Below are positions 35,107 through 48,200 of a stretch of DNA of 64,000 nucleotides, in pieces. The notes beneath the pieces were generated by a model. The model ran no database searches and was not told where the DNA came from. It was given only the letters and a program-made list of their open reading frames with translations. Numbering within the stretch: the stretch's first letter is position 1; every line of letters begins with the position of its first letter. The translations under genes and the position numbers were made by a program. Location: NCBI GenBank assembly GCA_037447605.1, contig CM074806.1, forward strand, positions 4,612,266 through 4,676,265, written 5' to 3'. Source of the DNA: Zygnema circumcarinatum. Its lineage: Eukaryota > Streptophyta > Zygnematophyceae > Zygnematales > Zygnemataceae.

Positions 35107-35766
35107 TCATTGGACTCGCCTGCCCACAGCCTCCACAGACTGATGCACATTCCCATCTGCCACACTAATTGGGCCATGGGGTCGAACTGTACGAAGGCCT
35201 CTCTCTCTAACAGTTTCCAACTGAGGAGAAAGCTGCTCTCTCGACGAGCCGCCTGGCACTTGGGGGACCACTTCACAGAGAAACTCCTCCGCCACATCGT
35301 CATCTTCATCCATCTTTAAGCGTTTGGAGTACCACGATAGGCCCTGTAGGATGCCGATAAAAGGGATAACCAGCACAGAATAAAACGCGTGCATATGTGC
35401 CCAAAGAAGGGAGTGAGAAACCGGCAAACTATCAATTCTACAAACCGAACTTCTGTAGACCGAAATCGCAATGCATATTTTGCCAAGCGTGCGAAGACGT
35501 GTGTGAAATGAAATAAAAAAATCAGAAATCGAGAGGAGTAAAGTGTGTACCTGCACTCCTCCTTGGCCTTCATGGACCTCCCGCACTACAGGCACAGGCT
35601 GCTCTACATTCCGAACAGCTTTTTTAACCCTAAATCCGTTGCCCGAACCCCCTTCTTCTGGGATTCCTTCACCTTCTGGAACCCTAATTCTCTCCTCCAC
35701 TTGCACGTTGGGTTCTTCTCGGCCTCCAAACATTTTGCCGAACATTTTTCTCACAAAGCCAGCCAT
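35107..35766 (-). CDS. Small uncharacterised plant-type protein
   Basis: Two exons in transcription order, 35766-35551 and 35343-35107, in phase, give 150 residues. The first exon encodes MAGFVRKMFGKMFGG, which could be a weak amphipathic or targeting segment, then a Glu/Gly/Pro-rich linker. The splice falls inside GGVQ|GLSWYSKRLKMDEDDDVAEEFL, a compact acidic block that looks conserved and that I associate with small plant proteins of unknown function; I cannot name the family. The C-terminus is probably disordered. Its start lies 640 bases from the divergent transporter gene, so they may share a promoter region. The splice model is supported by phase and consensus sites only. Confidence 0.6.
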   Translation of the reverse strand: MAGFVRKMFGKMFGGREEPNVQVEERIRVPEGEGIPEEGGSGNGFRVKKAVRNVEQPVPVVREVHEGQGGVQVHTLLLSISDFFISFHTRLRTLGKICIAISVYRSSVCRIDSLPVSHSLLWAHMHAFYSVLVIPFIGILQGLSWYSKRLKMDEDDDVAEEFLCEVVPQVPGGSSREQLSPQLETVRERGLRTVRPHGPISVADGNVHQSVEAVGRRVQ

Positions 35767-36406
35767 AGCTGGGAAATAGATGATGATGAGGGAGACAAAA
35801 TTTCAAAGTACTTACAGACTGCAACTCATGTGAGCATACAAAGCCTGTCGTCTCAGAGAAAAGAACCGAAGAGAAGGACGTTGCATCAGGAAGGAGCTTT
35901 AAGCTCTGCACATTGTAATCTGTTAGTGCAGTTACTCAAGACAAAGATAGGAGATACAGCAAATTTGAGTTGAATTTTAGAATCGAGAGTATGCTTAGAA
36001 TAGGATTAGCATCAAAAATTTGCCTTCAATAGTGGATTTTAAGGAGGGGAAGACTTGTAAATATAGGCACATTTGAGACAGTCGTAAAGTAAGATTCAAA
36101 TTCAGTTATGCATGCGGAGATGTTAGAATTTGGAACAGGTTTGACCTTGGAGCCGCTGCTTGAACTACAGATTAGGGTTAGCGCTTGAGACAGTCAGAAT
36201 TAGGGCAGGGCTCAAAAACTTGGGAAATGGAGGGACGCTTCTTAAAAAATAAAAAATAGTTAATTTTTTGGTCGGGCAGTCCAACGTGGCGATCTGATTC
36301 GATTGTAGGCTGAGGGTCAGACAAAAATATTTTTACTTCTGCCCAAATCGTTTGCTACAAATATAAAATATCTACATAAGTAGGCCTTGACTTCGGAGCT
36401 GCTCCC
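35767..36406. other. Divergent intergenic region before the OCT-like gene
   Basis: No gene seen. AT-rich, with one AGATTAGGGTTAG near 36170 and no repeat arrays. Likely contains both promoters. Confidence 0.5.
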
Positions 36407-39400
36407 ATGTCTCTCCGCAGAGCTCCCCTCCCCTCCGCCATGGATGCCCTCCCTGGATCGAGCATTAGAGGGAGCCTCCTCCATGGCCATGTCCGTGATA
36501 ATGCGCATCAATATGGATACATCCATGGGCTCGGGGAAGGAGAGCACGGCGGAGAGGGACGGAGGAGTGGAGAGGGAGAGGGGGAGGGAGAGGGAGAGGG
36601 AAAGGGAGATGGAGAGGGAGAGGGAGGGGAAGCCATGGCTCCGCGGGAGCTTACAGTGGACGAGATGCTGGAACAGGGGGTGGGAGAGATGGGAGCAGGG
36701 CAGATCCGCCTGTACAGTCTGATTACTCTGCCGTGGATCTCTGAGGCTCTGCAGGCGCTCTGTGCGTGTCTCCCACTCTCCCCCTCTGCTCCTCCTCTTC
36801 TTCTTCCTTGCTTTGTCCCTCCAGTACCTCACTTTGCATCCCTCCCATTCCCTGTCTCCCTCCTTCACAACCTCCCTTCTCTCGGTTTTTCGTCTCCCAC
36901 ACTTTGACTTCTCCTTCTTCACATCACTCCACAGTAATTCGTCCGCCTCCTTGGCATTGCAAGCCTCCATTGGCTTTTCAAGGGTTGGAACCCTAAATTG
37001 GTCATTGTCGCATCATCAGCCTGAGATTTTGAGCTCTTGACATGAAGGATGAAGTTTGCGAATTCTATGGTTAAATTGGATTCCGTTCAATAAAGCACAC
37101 TGGGAAAAAGAGAGAGCTATTGTGCATGAACATCTGAAGCCACAAGGGCAGTGTTCTCACATGCTTCAAGTATGCATTCAGGGCATGAGAATTGGATGGC
37201 TTAATTTCTGAACAGAATGCGTTTCTTCAATACCATGAGAAAACGAAGGAAAGAGTAGGCAAGAATGAATGCATCTTCTTAAAGTTCTCTTTCCATCACA
37301 ATTAGGGAGGTATGGAATGCACATATCAAGTTGCATCGTCACATATTCCTAAGCTGACTTTTTAGTGATAACAAAGTAGTACGCTTGCATCCTTCCAAAC
37401 ACAACACAAGTTTTAATGATATATGACTTTTTCAGAATACAATCATCCTAGTTTGACTGAGCTTTTTCCTCTCTGTTATTGTCAGTCATGGTGTTTGCTG
37501 AAAGAGATCCTCCTTGGCGGTGTAAGGCACTCCCTGGAGAGCTTCTATCGCTCCCAGTTCTGTGCACACCAACAGCCAATTTATGTTCGTTGAGACGCGA
37601 GCAGTGGGAGTGGGTCGACCCCCTGGTAAGGCTTATAGATTCGATTTCTTGTATCACGAATGCATATTAATACGTATTGTGCTGCATTATACGACTTGGT
37701 TACATTATAATTATTGTATTAAGAGGTATATTGGTAACTTGAGTTTTCGGAAGTAATATACTTGACCAAAGAACTGATAGTTAAGTGAAAAATCTTTACT
37801 TGAAGCCTAAACAGGCCGGACAAAGGGAACGGTGAATCTCATAAAGTTGATCACCTTTGGAGTAGAGGCTAAAGTATTCCTAGCACTAGCCAGTGTCTCT
37901 AGATGATGCCATTTGGGAGCTGCCTTCAAGTTTAATGTAGATCACAATACCACTCAAAGTCACTAAGCTCATTTTGGTAATCTGACGATGTAAAAGCTGC
38001 CGTTGCTGCAGGAGTCGACCGTGTCAGAGTTTGGCCTCATCTGCGATGAAGCGTGGAAGGCGAGCTTGGTGTGAACTGTAGTGACTTTTCCCTTTTTCAG
38101 TTCGCTCTCCCAACCCGCTGCTTCTTTTCAGACTCCTTTCTCTCTGTTCTCTCTTCCCTTCCCTTACATTCCCTCCCTTCTCCTTTCCTCTGTCAAGTTC
38201 TCATATCGTGCGGCCCCTGGCTCTCGACTCTCGACCTCTGCCCCCTTCGTCCGACCTCCTCCCTCTCGTCATTTTCTTCCTCTCCTATACTTTCCCTTCC
38301 CTCTGCTCCCATTTGCTTCCAGTCTCCCCCTCTCCACCTTTGCCTTCCCTGTTTCATGTGCTGTTCTGAACCTTCCCTTTTGTCTTCCCCGGCTCCCCTA
38401 TTTTTTCCCTTTTTCTCTCTCCTTCCTTTCTTCTCTCCCTTTCTTCTCTCTCGATGTCCTTGTCTTCAAAGTTTTTCATCATCGATTCATCATATGCCCT
38501 CCAAGTTTGTCTATGTGGTCGTCTACGCCGCACGCTTAGACGAGAAAATTCAGTTAAACTGAGTTGCAGTTGAGGAACTGACAGGGAAGAAATCTTTGCA
38601 TTTGCAGGTCGGATCTCTGTTCTTTTTCGGGTTTCTGATTGGATCTGGAATTTTCGGAACCCTTTCTGACGGTGTTTTGGGGCGAAAGCGAGGTGAGAAG
38701 GAAAGCCCACGGGTTTAAAGTATGATATTGGACCTTTTTTTGTACCGTACACATTTACCTGAATGAGCAATGAAGGTTTCTTACATGAAATGAGGGATTT
38801 CCATGTTGTCCTGCTGCTTTCTTCTATGGAGTGTTCTTTTTAATAAAACTTCTCCCTCCCCTTTTTGTTTTTGGGTCGGTGTGAAATTGCAGCTCTTTTC
38901 TTATGTTGTGGAGTCCTGGCAGTAGGCAGCCTATGCTCCGGAATGGCACCTTTCTATTGGATGGTACAGTCTCCTCCTTGCAAGTATTGAAAAAAATAAA
39001 CATTGAGACCTTCGTGTGACGATCACAGACTTCACACGTTCTTTCAGTAGACATTGTCTACCGTAGTTCTGAAATTTCGATCATATTTTTCATTTATTTT
39101 CCAAGCATTCCCTCCCCCCTGCTACAGTATGCACTTTCGCGATTCTTCGTTGGGGTGGGATGCGGCGGACTCGGCCTCGTCTCCTTTGTTCTTGGAAGCG
39201 AATTCATCGGCCCAAAGTTTCGGTCAGTTTCACTCTCCCTCGTGTTGATCTCCTTCACGATTGGTTCAGACAAATTAGTCCTTTATGCGCATGTACTGCT
39301 AAATCTTGTTAGTTAGTGTTAGTTTGTGTGAGTTAGTGTTAGTTAGTGTGAGTTAGTGTGAGTTAGTGTTAGTTAGTGTTAGTTAGTGTGAGTTAGTGTT

Positions 39401-42400
39401 AGTTAGTGTTAGTTAGTGTGAGTTAGTGTTAGTGCTAGTTAGGCTTACTGTTACTTAAGGGCACTGTTTTGAATCTGAACTCTACCCTGGTGTTGGGAGG
39501 AAGAAGCAGAGGCCATGCTGGGCTTCTACCCAACGTTTTCTTCGCTGTGGGAGTAATGTTCCTTTCAGCGATAGCAGCATTCACGCCGCACTGGAGGGTA
39601 TTGGCTTTCATTATCACCTTTCCTTCGGCGCTTTTCTTACTCCTGTAAGTGCTCAGATGTCGAGGAGAGGTCCCTTATATTAGAATCACATGGCATGGCG
39701 TAAAACATGAAAGCACCAACAAAATGCAAGAACATCAATTATAACCAATGAAAAACATAACGCAAAACATGGACTGAAATCATGAAAGCAACAGCATCGT
39801 GCAAAACATGAAATGAAAACATGGAACCACAAAACTGCTTCGGTGTTTGATTTTCAGATGGAGGTTTGTTGACGAGTCCCCTCGATGGCTACTTGTACAC
39901 TTCCGCACTGAAGAAGCCATGGCTGTTCTTCAAAGGTTAGCTCTCAGCAACGGCTCTCGACTGCCACGTGGGGCAGTTCTACGGTCCGTTAAACTTGTTA
40001 GCGTTGTTCCAGCCGGAGATTCGACTTCCGAAGGGCAGCCATGGCTGGGGAGTGGGAGTGAAGCATGGAAGAGTGGGATCACCCAGAAAGTCCAATCGAA
40101 AGTAAGGTTATGTGACGATTTGGAGGCTGAAAGTGGAGCGGGAGGAGGAAGGAGGAGAGGATGGGAGCCTCTTACGGCAATGGCGATTTTCGAAAATGGG
40201 GTTACACGGAAACGGATTTTAATTTGCCTTTTGGATTGGTGAGCATGATTTGGAATGCAACAAGCGTGATTCAAGCTTGGAGAACAGGGCCTTTATGGGT
40301 TATTTTAGAGCTTGATTTGAGTCTGAAGATTGTTCTTTTGTCCCGGTTTTGTGAATGTCCAGGTTCACTGTATCAGCGGTGTATTATGGCCTTAGTCTGA
40401 ACGCAGGGAATCTGGGAGCAAACCTCTACCTCAGCTCTTTCTTGAACGGTGAAGCCTGCTTCACTTGACTTTCCGTTACGCTTTCGACTAGGGTTTTAGG
40501 GTTATAGTCAAGGATATGGACAGAGGTAGGTAAAATCTAGAGCTAAAACTACCGCTAGGGGGATTGGAAAATTTAGGGTCAGGGGTAGGACTTTTGTTTT
40601 AGTTATGGAAATGGCTGTTTTCAGGATCAAGATTAGGGTTGAATTGGGAGTTGGCGTTAAAGTTCAGGTTATAGTTGTGGTTAGTGCTAAGGTTAGAAGC
40701 TAAGACGAGAGTTAAAATGAGGGCTATGTGAAGGTTTAGTTTGATTAGGGGTTAGGGGGGTAGAGTAAGGATTAGGGTTAGGGTTAGGGTTAGGGTTAGG
40801 GTTAGGGTTAGGGTTAGGGTTAGGGTTAGGGTTAGCGTTAGGGTTAGGGTTAGGGTTGATTGCAGTTAAGAGTAGGATTGCTTAAGGTTAGTAACAAATC
40901 TAAAAATAGAATAAGGATGCAGCGGTGATAAAGCACATTTAAATACTTGACAAAGGAACCCTTCTGAGCCATGATCACCCTTGTTCTCCTTTTTACGATG
41001 TACTGAGTCTATTTTTCTTCTGTTGGAAAGTGAGGATGTGGCATTGATCTCCAGAAAGAGTTCCTCTGTGGATTTTATTTCGTTTTCCAGGTCTGGTGGA
41101 GTTGCCATCATACATTCTCCTTGGCTGCCTATTGAGCAGGTGAGCTGGGCTCCTTTCCTTATGCGAAAAATTTTAGCTGCAGGTGGTTTGGCCTCTTTTC
41201 TTGAAATTGTAGAAGTCGATGTTTTTCACTCCCTCTCCTCTTTTTTTAAATGCAGTTGCGGACGCCGGCTCCTCCTTTCAACGAGTTTCTTCATCAGCGG
41301 CGTTGCCTGCTTAGGGGGAGTCTTTATCCATGGTGAAATTCCTGAAAACTATTCCAATAAACCATGTTCTCAGCATGTATGTCTAAGACTCCGATGTTTA
41401 CCCTAAAGCACAAAACGTAAATACGTCAACATCATCATCATCATCATTAAACTGCATTCGTCCATAAATTCATGAATTCACGACTCGGATGCCCTCTTGT
41501 TATACATAGCACCATGTACGGCACTGAGTTGGAGTAACCGACAATTCGAATAGCTGCGTTCACACAGTGTTAGCTCACGCCTCGGTATGCCACGTGGCAG
41601 TTCCTGAGTGGTGCCAGGTGGAGCAAGAAGCATGCTGGGCTAAGACTCTGAACTTAGTGTCTGCACTCGTTGGAAAGTTTGGGATTTCGGCCGCCTTCAG
41701 CCTCGTGTATATTTATGCAGCGGAGTTATTTCCAACGGTCTGTGTTCCTCCACCGCTCTATGTGAACAGAACATGAGAAAAGAGCCGCAGCTCAGTGTAT
41801 GCCGAAAAGCGGCTACTTTTGTTTGCAATTTAGAAATAGATTCACTTTCAAGACAATTTTTTTGTCAGTATTGTTGGTACATAGATTTGTGTTTGATTGT
41901 TTGTTTTTATGTTTTTTAAACAGCCGCTCCTCACACTCCATCTCCTGCTCCCTTGCCTCTTTTCCCTCCCACTTTCCTGATTCTCATTCTCCAACTCTCT
42001 CCTTCTCCTCTCTCCCTCTCTTTTCGCTCTCCCGCTTCCTTCTTGTATCTCTCCCTCTTCCTCTCCCGCTCCCTCCTGCAGGAGATCCGAAATGCGGCAT
42101 TGGGTCTCTGCAGTCAGGGTGCCCGGGTGGCCGGCATCATTTCTCCTCAACTAGGTGACTAAAGCTCTCCTTCCTTCTTCTTCTTCTCTCTCTCTCTCTC
42201 TCCCTCTCTCTCCCTCTCTCTCCCTCGTTCTTCCCTCCCTCAGGTTTAAAGAAGGCTTTATGCTCCTCTTGCTTCTAAAACCACCCTCTTATCTGCGATA
42301 ATTTTCTTGGCAAAGTTTCAACGAAAACAATTGACTGACAGCAGATTTTTACAAAGAAGTTCTGATGGCCTTTTCAGAAAATAAAAATCGTCAGAACAGT

Positions 42401-42876
42401 GGCGTTCCATGTGTCAGTTTTAGTCAGTTTCACTTGACAGTGTCGCGATAGGATTGCCCGCTTGAGCTCTGTCTCTCCTTGTTGTGCTGTACTCATTCTT
42501 GTTTCCCTCCGCAGCTCGCCTTGCCACAGTCTCCCGCTCTCTACCCTTCGTCCTCTTCGCCTTTCTGGGGCTCACTGTATGACTCTACCCTTTCCCCAAG
42601 AAATAAATAGGATTTAAAAAAAAAAAAAAGGGGGGGGGGGGCGATAAGCAGCATGATCATAGGAATTGGAGAGGTTTTTTTGCTGCTGGAGAGTCTTTTT
42701 TTTTTTTTTCGCCTTTGGTTGATTTTTTGTTGGGTTCCTGGGGAGGGCAGGCAGGGAGCCTCACTCTTTCCCTTCCGGAAACTGCCAACAGGCCATTGTT
42801 TGAGACCATGGAGGCTCTGCTGTCAGCTCAGCGCCTCTCAAAGAAGGGGAAAGAAGTGAACAAGGGCGAAACTTAG
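36407..42876 (+). CDS. OCT-like organic cation/carnitine transporter (MFS)
   Basis: A 12-helix major facilitator of the organic cation transporter branch, which moves small organic solutes such as carnitine or polyamines in plants; substrate here unknown. Fifteen exons: 36407-36761, 37486-37625, 38012-38068, 38608-38692, 38893-38963, 39128-39222, 39510-39644, 39858-40238, 40363-40448, 41091-41139, 41256-41332, 41601-41737, 42082-42154, 42515-42576, 42751-42876; phases fit, 642 residues. Seen: a Gly/Glu-rich N-tail, [16 protein letters not shown] in the extracellular loop after helix 1, [11 protein letters not shown], the MFS signature [29 protein letters not shown] after helix 6 followed by a long basic loop, [15 protein letters not shown], and [16 protein letters not shown] at the end. 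Several introns carry repeats. Confidence 0.92.
38085..38485. repeat. Pyrimidine-rich tract in OCT intron 3
   Basis: C/T-rich low-complexity sequence on the coding strand. Similar tracts occur at 41935-42080 and 42175-42240 in later introns of the same gene. Confidence 0.75.
39305..39440. repeat. AGTTAGTGTT/AGTTAGTGTG minisatellite in OCT intron 6
   Basis: About 13 units of 10 bases, with GTT and GTG variants mixed, inside intron 39223-39509. Confidence 0.95.
40740..40860. repeat. Perfect TTAGGG telomere-like array in OCT intron 9
   Basis: About 14 TTAGGG units, with a single TTAGCG variant, at about 40770-40856 on the sense strand of the gene. Decayed copies precede it from about 40490. 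Confidence 0.95.
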
Positions 42877-45239
42877 GTGGTTCGATTCCTTTTAGCTTCA
42901 CTTCGCATGGATGTGTTCAGAGAGACCCTGACAGATGGAGCGAAACATGTGAATTGTGGGGTTGTCGTTCCATTTCTTTCCCTTGATAGAGGCTGGGAGT
43001 ATGTACAGATGTGACGCTGGTGCAATCAGAACGCGTAGGTCTCCCTCTCTCCCCTCTCTCTCTCTCTCACTCTCTCTCTCTCTGTCTCTCCCACCGCTCT
43101 CTCTGTCACCCATACCATCGTTTTCTCCTTCTTCCCGCTCTCACTATCTCCTCTTTACTATCTCTTTGGTCTCCTGTTCGCGTTATGGTGTGAAGATTAC
43201 TTCATCATTTTCATCAGATTGGATTCGCTTTGTAATGGAATGTTAGCCGTAGTGTTTCTGGTTAAAAATAGGTTTGGAGAAGAAGTGAAAAGGAAAAATG
43301 TGTACAGCTAGTGCCATAGGGTTCAGCTTGGCGGTCGGTCCTCTGTAGGTATCGACAGGGAAATGTCAGGGTCGAGTTTCTAGGGAAAAACTAGAACCAT
43401 TCTTGTGAAATAAGGGAGTTGTTTCAGGACCGTCTGCATTCCTCACTCTCCCAGTTATATATCTCGTCATTTCGTTTGCTTCTTGGGCTTGATGGTTTTG
43501 TTCCTGTTGTTGATTATGATGCTTCCAAGTGATTTTAATGTGACAAGCTGTGGATGTAATTGGGAAGAAGAGAAAGGAAGGGAGAGGGAGAGACGGGGAG
43601 GGAGAGGGAGAGGAAATGGGGGAAAGGGAAAGGGAAAGCTTCCTTGTCTTCTACCTTGTTTTCTTAAAACGTGCGTGTATTGCGGTCTAGGGTTGGGCAA
43701 AGTATGAACATGTGTTTGCTAAAGAGTTTGATGAAGAGGGGGGACCCCATTTGGGCCACTTTAGCGCAAGTCTGAACGACTGAATACATGGCACCAGTGC
43801 CCTCTTTCTGGTTAGCCCTATTGGAGACCTGCAATGGTCTCTCCGTTTTTTTTTTTTTTCTATCAAATGACCATTCATCCACATTCGTCCATTCGTTCAT
43901 CTCTCAGTAATTCATCTCTCAGTAATTCATCTCTTTAGGAATTCGCGAGTCACGAGTTCAGCATGCGGCCGATGCGGCCTTTGAGTGGGTTGCCAATCAT
44001 TGACAGCCGTTGGATGCCAACAGTTGCCAACCATTTCCAACGGTTGCGAACCATTAAATTCATCGGATTCATTATTGACTGCTTCCAATTGTTGGGAGCC
44101 AGTGGACTGCCAACCATTGGACCCATTGCCACCCAATGGCTCTCCAATGGTTGCCGACCCCATGCTTCGTCTCGTCACAGTAAACTGACGATGTCACGTT
44201 CGCTGTTTGACTGTTCGCCGTAGAACTGGAGACCACATGTAACGTTCCAATTAGACCTGCTCACACGTGCGAATATATTGAAGCGTGTTTGTATGTTAAA
44301 ATTAACCCACAATTTTTCTTGCCTTTATAATTCGCTTAATATAGTGAACTGCAATTTGAACATTGTTGTGTTCGTTGAGCCGAGAGAAGGTTAGCATCTC
44401 CCTCGATAAGGACGGGAATAGTCTTCGGACTTTCCACTCACATACGGTTAAGGCTCTCCGCTTCGGCGGATCTTACCAATTTTTTTGGATACTTGGGGAC
44501 ACCTTTAGGTACTTTCTATTGCTCGATTTTGCTGATTCAAATTGAACAAGCGACTCCAGAAATGAATCAAGCCTGCATTGAACTTTTGGGGTTGCGTCTG
44601 CCTACTGCGGCAAGTCACTGCGCCTTCTGGATATGCTCCGCACGAGGCAACTTCGAGCAGCATAAGATGGAGACTTGAGGTTGCAGGAACGAAGTGGTGC
44701 CATTAGACAGTTAAGTCTGCACTTTGTGGGAAGCAGGCCAAAGGGTGTCTACTTACAAGAAGCTTCACTGCAGCATGGTAACAAGACCTCGCATGGCTAT
44801 GCATGGCTCTGACAAATGTACCCATCACATTATACAAGGAGAAACCTGGGAATTTCTCATATTCCACACCTCGTCAAGAAAATTCACAAAAAAGAGAAAA
44901 AGAAAACATTGCTCTAGGACCGTCCTGAGCGTAGTACTTTCTCCACTCATCTACCAAATCTAAAAACCCTCAAAACCATGAGCTAGCCTGTCTGCATAAC
45001 ATTCCTTCCCAACATGGAAATGAAAATATTCCTTAGGCACTTACACGTCACACTAAACAGGAAAAGTGTTTCCAACAAATTAAGGGGGGGGGGGCGGGGG
45101 GGACCCCACACAGCATACACCCTATCTATACAAACAAAGCATCCGAGTTTAGGATGTCCTGCAGCCCGCACTGGAACATCCTTGGCTATGGGCACCATGT
45201 TTTGGCCATAAAGGCACGCCCCCCCACCTCCGTAAATTG
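42877..45239. other. Convergent intergenic region between OCT and STN7
   Basis: No gene recognised in 2.4 kb. It contains a CT repeat (about 43037-43095), a GGGAGA stretch (43570-43640), a cluster of CCATTGG-type decamers (43990-44160), and a G-run (45085-45102). Frames on both strands match no known family. Confidence 0.5.
43990..44160. repeat. Dispersed CCATTGG/GGTTGCCA decamer cluster
   Basis: At least eight copies of TTGCCAACCATTGG-type words in both orientations, unevenly spaced. It is the same unit as the tandem array at 25270. Confidence 0.8.
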
Positions 45240-48200
45240 CTAAGACTGCCAACGGTTCCACCACGACTCCTTTTTTTTGGGACCCGCCAAATCGTCCACA
45301 GTTGCTCCGATAGTGCGCACGACTTTGCGTTGAAGGCGGAGAGCGGAAGCGAGAGCGTTCCGTTGGAGCGTGGCTTTCTTCCCCTTCTCTTGCCTCTCCT
45401 GATCACCTCCCACACACAGCCTCAATCAACACAAAGTCCACCCTCCCTTCCTCTTCTCCCCTCTTTCTAGCAACCCCTCTCTCTCTCTCTCCTTCTCTTC
45501 CGGCCCCCCATCCCTCCCCACCGGACGCGGTGGCGGTGGCAGTGATGGTGATAGAGTTACTGATAGTGATAGTGATAATGATAGAATAGGGATAAGTCTG
45601 CTCCTCTGAATCAAGTCTCCACCTTTTCTCAAAAAAATTCCAGATGAAACACACCAGAGAGAAGGAGAGAGAGAGAGCGAGCGAGAGAGCAATGCAACGA
45701 TGAGGTCCGTTAGGAAAATGACGAATGGAAGGGAATGCTCACTCGGATATCTTGCAGCTTTGCCTCTGTGAAACCGCCCTCTTTTGATGTTCCCGAACGC
45801 GCCATGAAGACCAGGAATGCTTCCGTGAGCTCTGAATTGTCCCTGTAAGCAACTCTCTGCGCTGACAGCCGGAGCCTCTGAAGCAGTGGGAGGTCACCTG
45901 GATAGAAGAAAGGGTGTGCTAATGCCCCTGCAGCACTGATCCTCTCCCTCCCCTTAAAGCGTACCATAGAGGTAAGCAGGGCCCAGCCATGGCCTCCGTC
46001 TGCATCCAATAGCTCAAAGCCTCGTAGGATTTCTGGAGTCGCTCGCTTAGTAACGAGTTCCCTCCAGGCAGCCATGTTGTAATCGCAGCGCTTAAGCTGC
46101 CGATTAAACACAATAAGGCTGCTATCGTTTCTCAGGTGGGGAAACACCTGCACATCATAAGCAGAGGCTTCTTTCTTAAGGCAGAAACTTGTTGTCGGAG
46201 ACGTAGTCATAGAAAAGGAAAGCTCCCACAGAAAGCTTGAAGGAAGACCTGTCATCTGTTTGATAGCCACCTCCCTTAAGGGCTTGGAACTAAAGCGTCA
46301 GCTCTTGGGATGGCTGAGCTGTGAGGGACTTTCCTACGTTTTTGCTATGTTGAGAAGGCGTACCAAACCCATCAGTTTTCTCACTTGCTACATTCTCTAC
46401 TTGTAGCCAATTTTTTTATTAAGGTTGGCCATTTCAGCCAGCATGAGTAGAATGATTCTACTTCATGAATGCTTTGAAGGTACAAGATGAAGGTCAAGTA
46501 CTTTACCATCTGAAGAAAGATGAGCCCCGCGCTATACACATCGAATCGGTCTGGCAGGTTCATCTGTATGCATCCACCCCCGACCTGGGTCTCATTACTT
46601 CCATGGCCATCACCCACAAAGGGTCACTCTACTTTCACCTTCCTCCATTAGCGAATATCCTCTCAATTCAATAAAGGAGAGACTCAAGTTGTAAGGGCGT
46701 TTTGCAGTTTCAGCAGAGTTTAGTACAAACATGGCAGTACCAATTTGAACCTGAATGACTGGAAAGGAGACGGTCTGCACCTGCCAAAGAACAGGAGAGA
46801 GAGCAGCTGCCACCGGAGGAGGGGGTGCTGATGGTGTCTGTGTGCTCATGATATACTGCTCCGGAGCTGCATATCTGTTTGTCAATAACGCACGTGTACC
46901 TTCATGAGACTAGGTAGATGCTATCGACAGCAGAAGCGAAAAGCAGCCCACCTCTCTAACACTTCGTCGATGACTTCAGAATATATCACTTAGCTTTCTA
47001 AATTCGGCATGAAGCAAAACGATAGTCGCTGGAAAAGAGCTTCAAGAAGAGATGGCCTCGCTTTGTCAATCGGAACTAGAACTACGATCTGGCTCCAAAG
47101 TCTCATGACTTTGATTCGGTGCTCATTGAGCGCACTTGAAATTGACTTTTACAGGTCTTGAGGTTGTGAGAGATGCGAAGTGAATGCCACACATACCTTG
47201 GATCAAGCAAAAACTCCTTTGGGGCATAGTTGATGCCCACGCGGAGATCTGCTGCTGCCCCCAAGTCGATGATCTTCAGCAGCCCGGATTCTGCTACCAA
47301 CAAGGGAGGCATCCTAAAGTTTAGGGTTCCAAGTTCTTACATACCAGTAGCTACAAGAATTGCGACATGCAAAATGAAGATTGTACCTAAGGAAAACTTG
47401 TCAAGTGCACGAGACTCACCTCGAGAAAAGATGATGTTTTGTGGCTTTATGTCTCGGTGGACTATTCCCACAGCATGAAGGCCATTTAAAGCTGTAAGTA
47501 GTTGTGCCATCAGTGCCCTAATTATTTCTGTCTCCCTACGGATAGTCCGAACCTGTCTCGGCTTCGTTTTAAGCACAGACTCCTCCACCTGTAAAGACAA
47601 ACACATATTCTGATCCTTACTTTCGCCTTAGTCTCTGGCTCGCCAAAAATGGTGAAGTTCTTCAACAACGAAGAATGCAATTTCACTCGATCTAGAGTCC
47701 CAATCATACTGTTCTGAACGTTGTCATGTATCGTGAGGATGCACTTACAGACAGCAATTAACTTTTAAGGAGAGGACTCACGTTGAATGGGAAGTCTTTG
47801 CTGGTAAGCAGGTCGGTTAGGGTGTTCTCTCCTTCAAACCGCCACACGAGCCAGAATTCACTCCCTTTAGATTTGTTTGAATTCTGCAGAAGCCAGCCAA
47901 CAAAGAGCATGATTGAGCAAATTGCTGAATATAGTTTTTTATTGATACTACAAAAACTTCAGTTTTCAATAGCATGTAAAGATATGCCTCTTATAGCTCA
48001 GTTGTATGGCCTAATACAATGGATGGCTCAGTGGATGGCTCTAAACACAGCCAGGCTTACAAGCCTGCATAAGCTTCATGTTCCTTAAGCAATGGAAACA
48101 AAATGAAACTAAAAACTTACGTCCAAAAAACCGTACAGAAAATCTGCACAGCTGCTTGCACAGGCCCTCCTGACGCGCTCGTTCATCCAAATCTCGACCG

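Noticed and set aside
40740-40860. TTAGGG array as a true chromosome end
   Set aside because: Coding exons of the same gene continue on both sides in phase, so it is interstitial.
43990-44160. CCATTGG cluster as a CRISPR array
   Set aside because: Copies occur in both orientations with irregular spacing and no cas genes, in a eukaryotic genome.
45710-46270. STN7 exon starting further upstream, at 46270
   Set aside because: The acceptor at 46148 keeps phase and joins QM to VFPHLRNDS, matching the family; the upstream extension contains unrelated residues.
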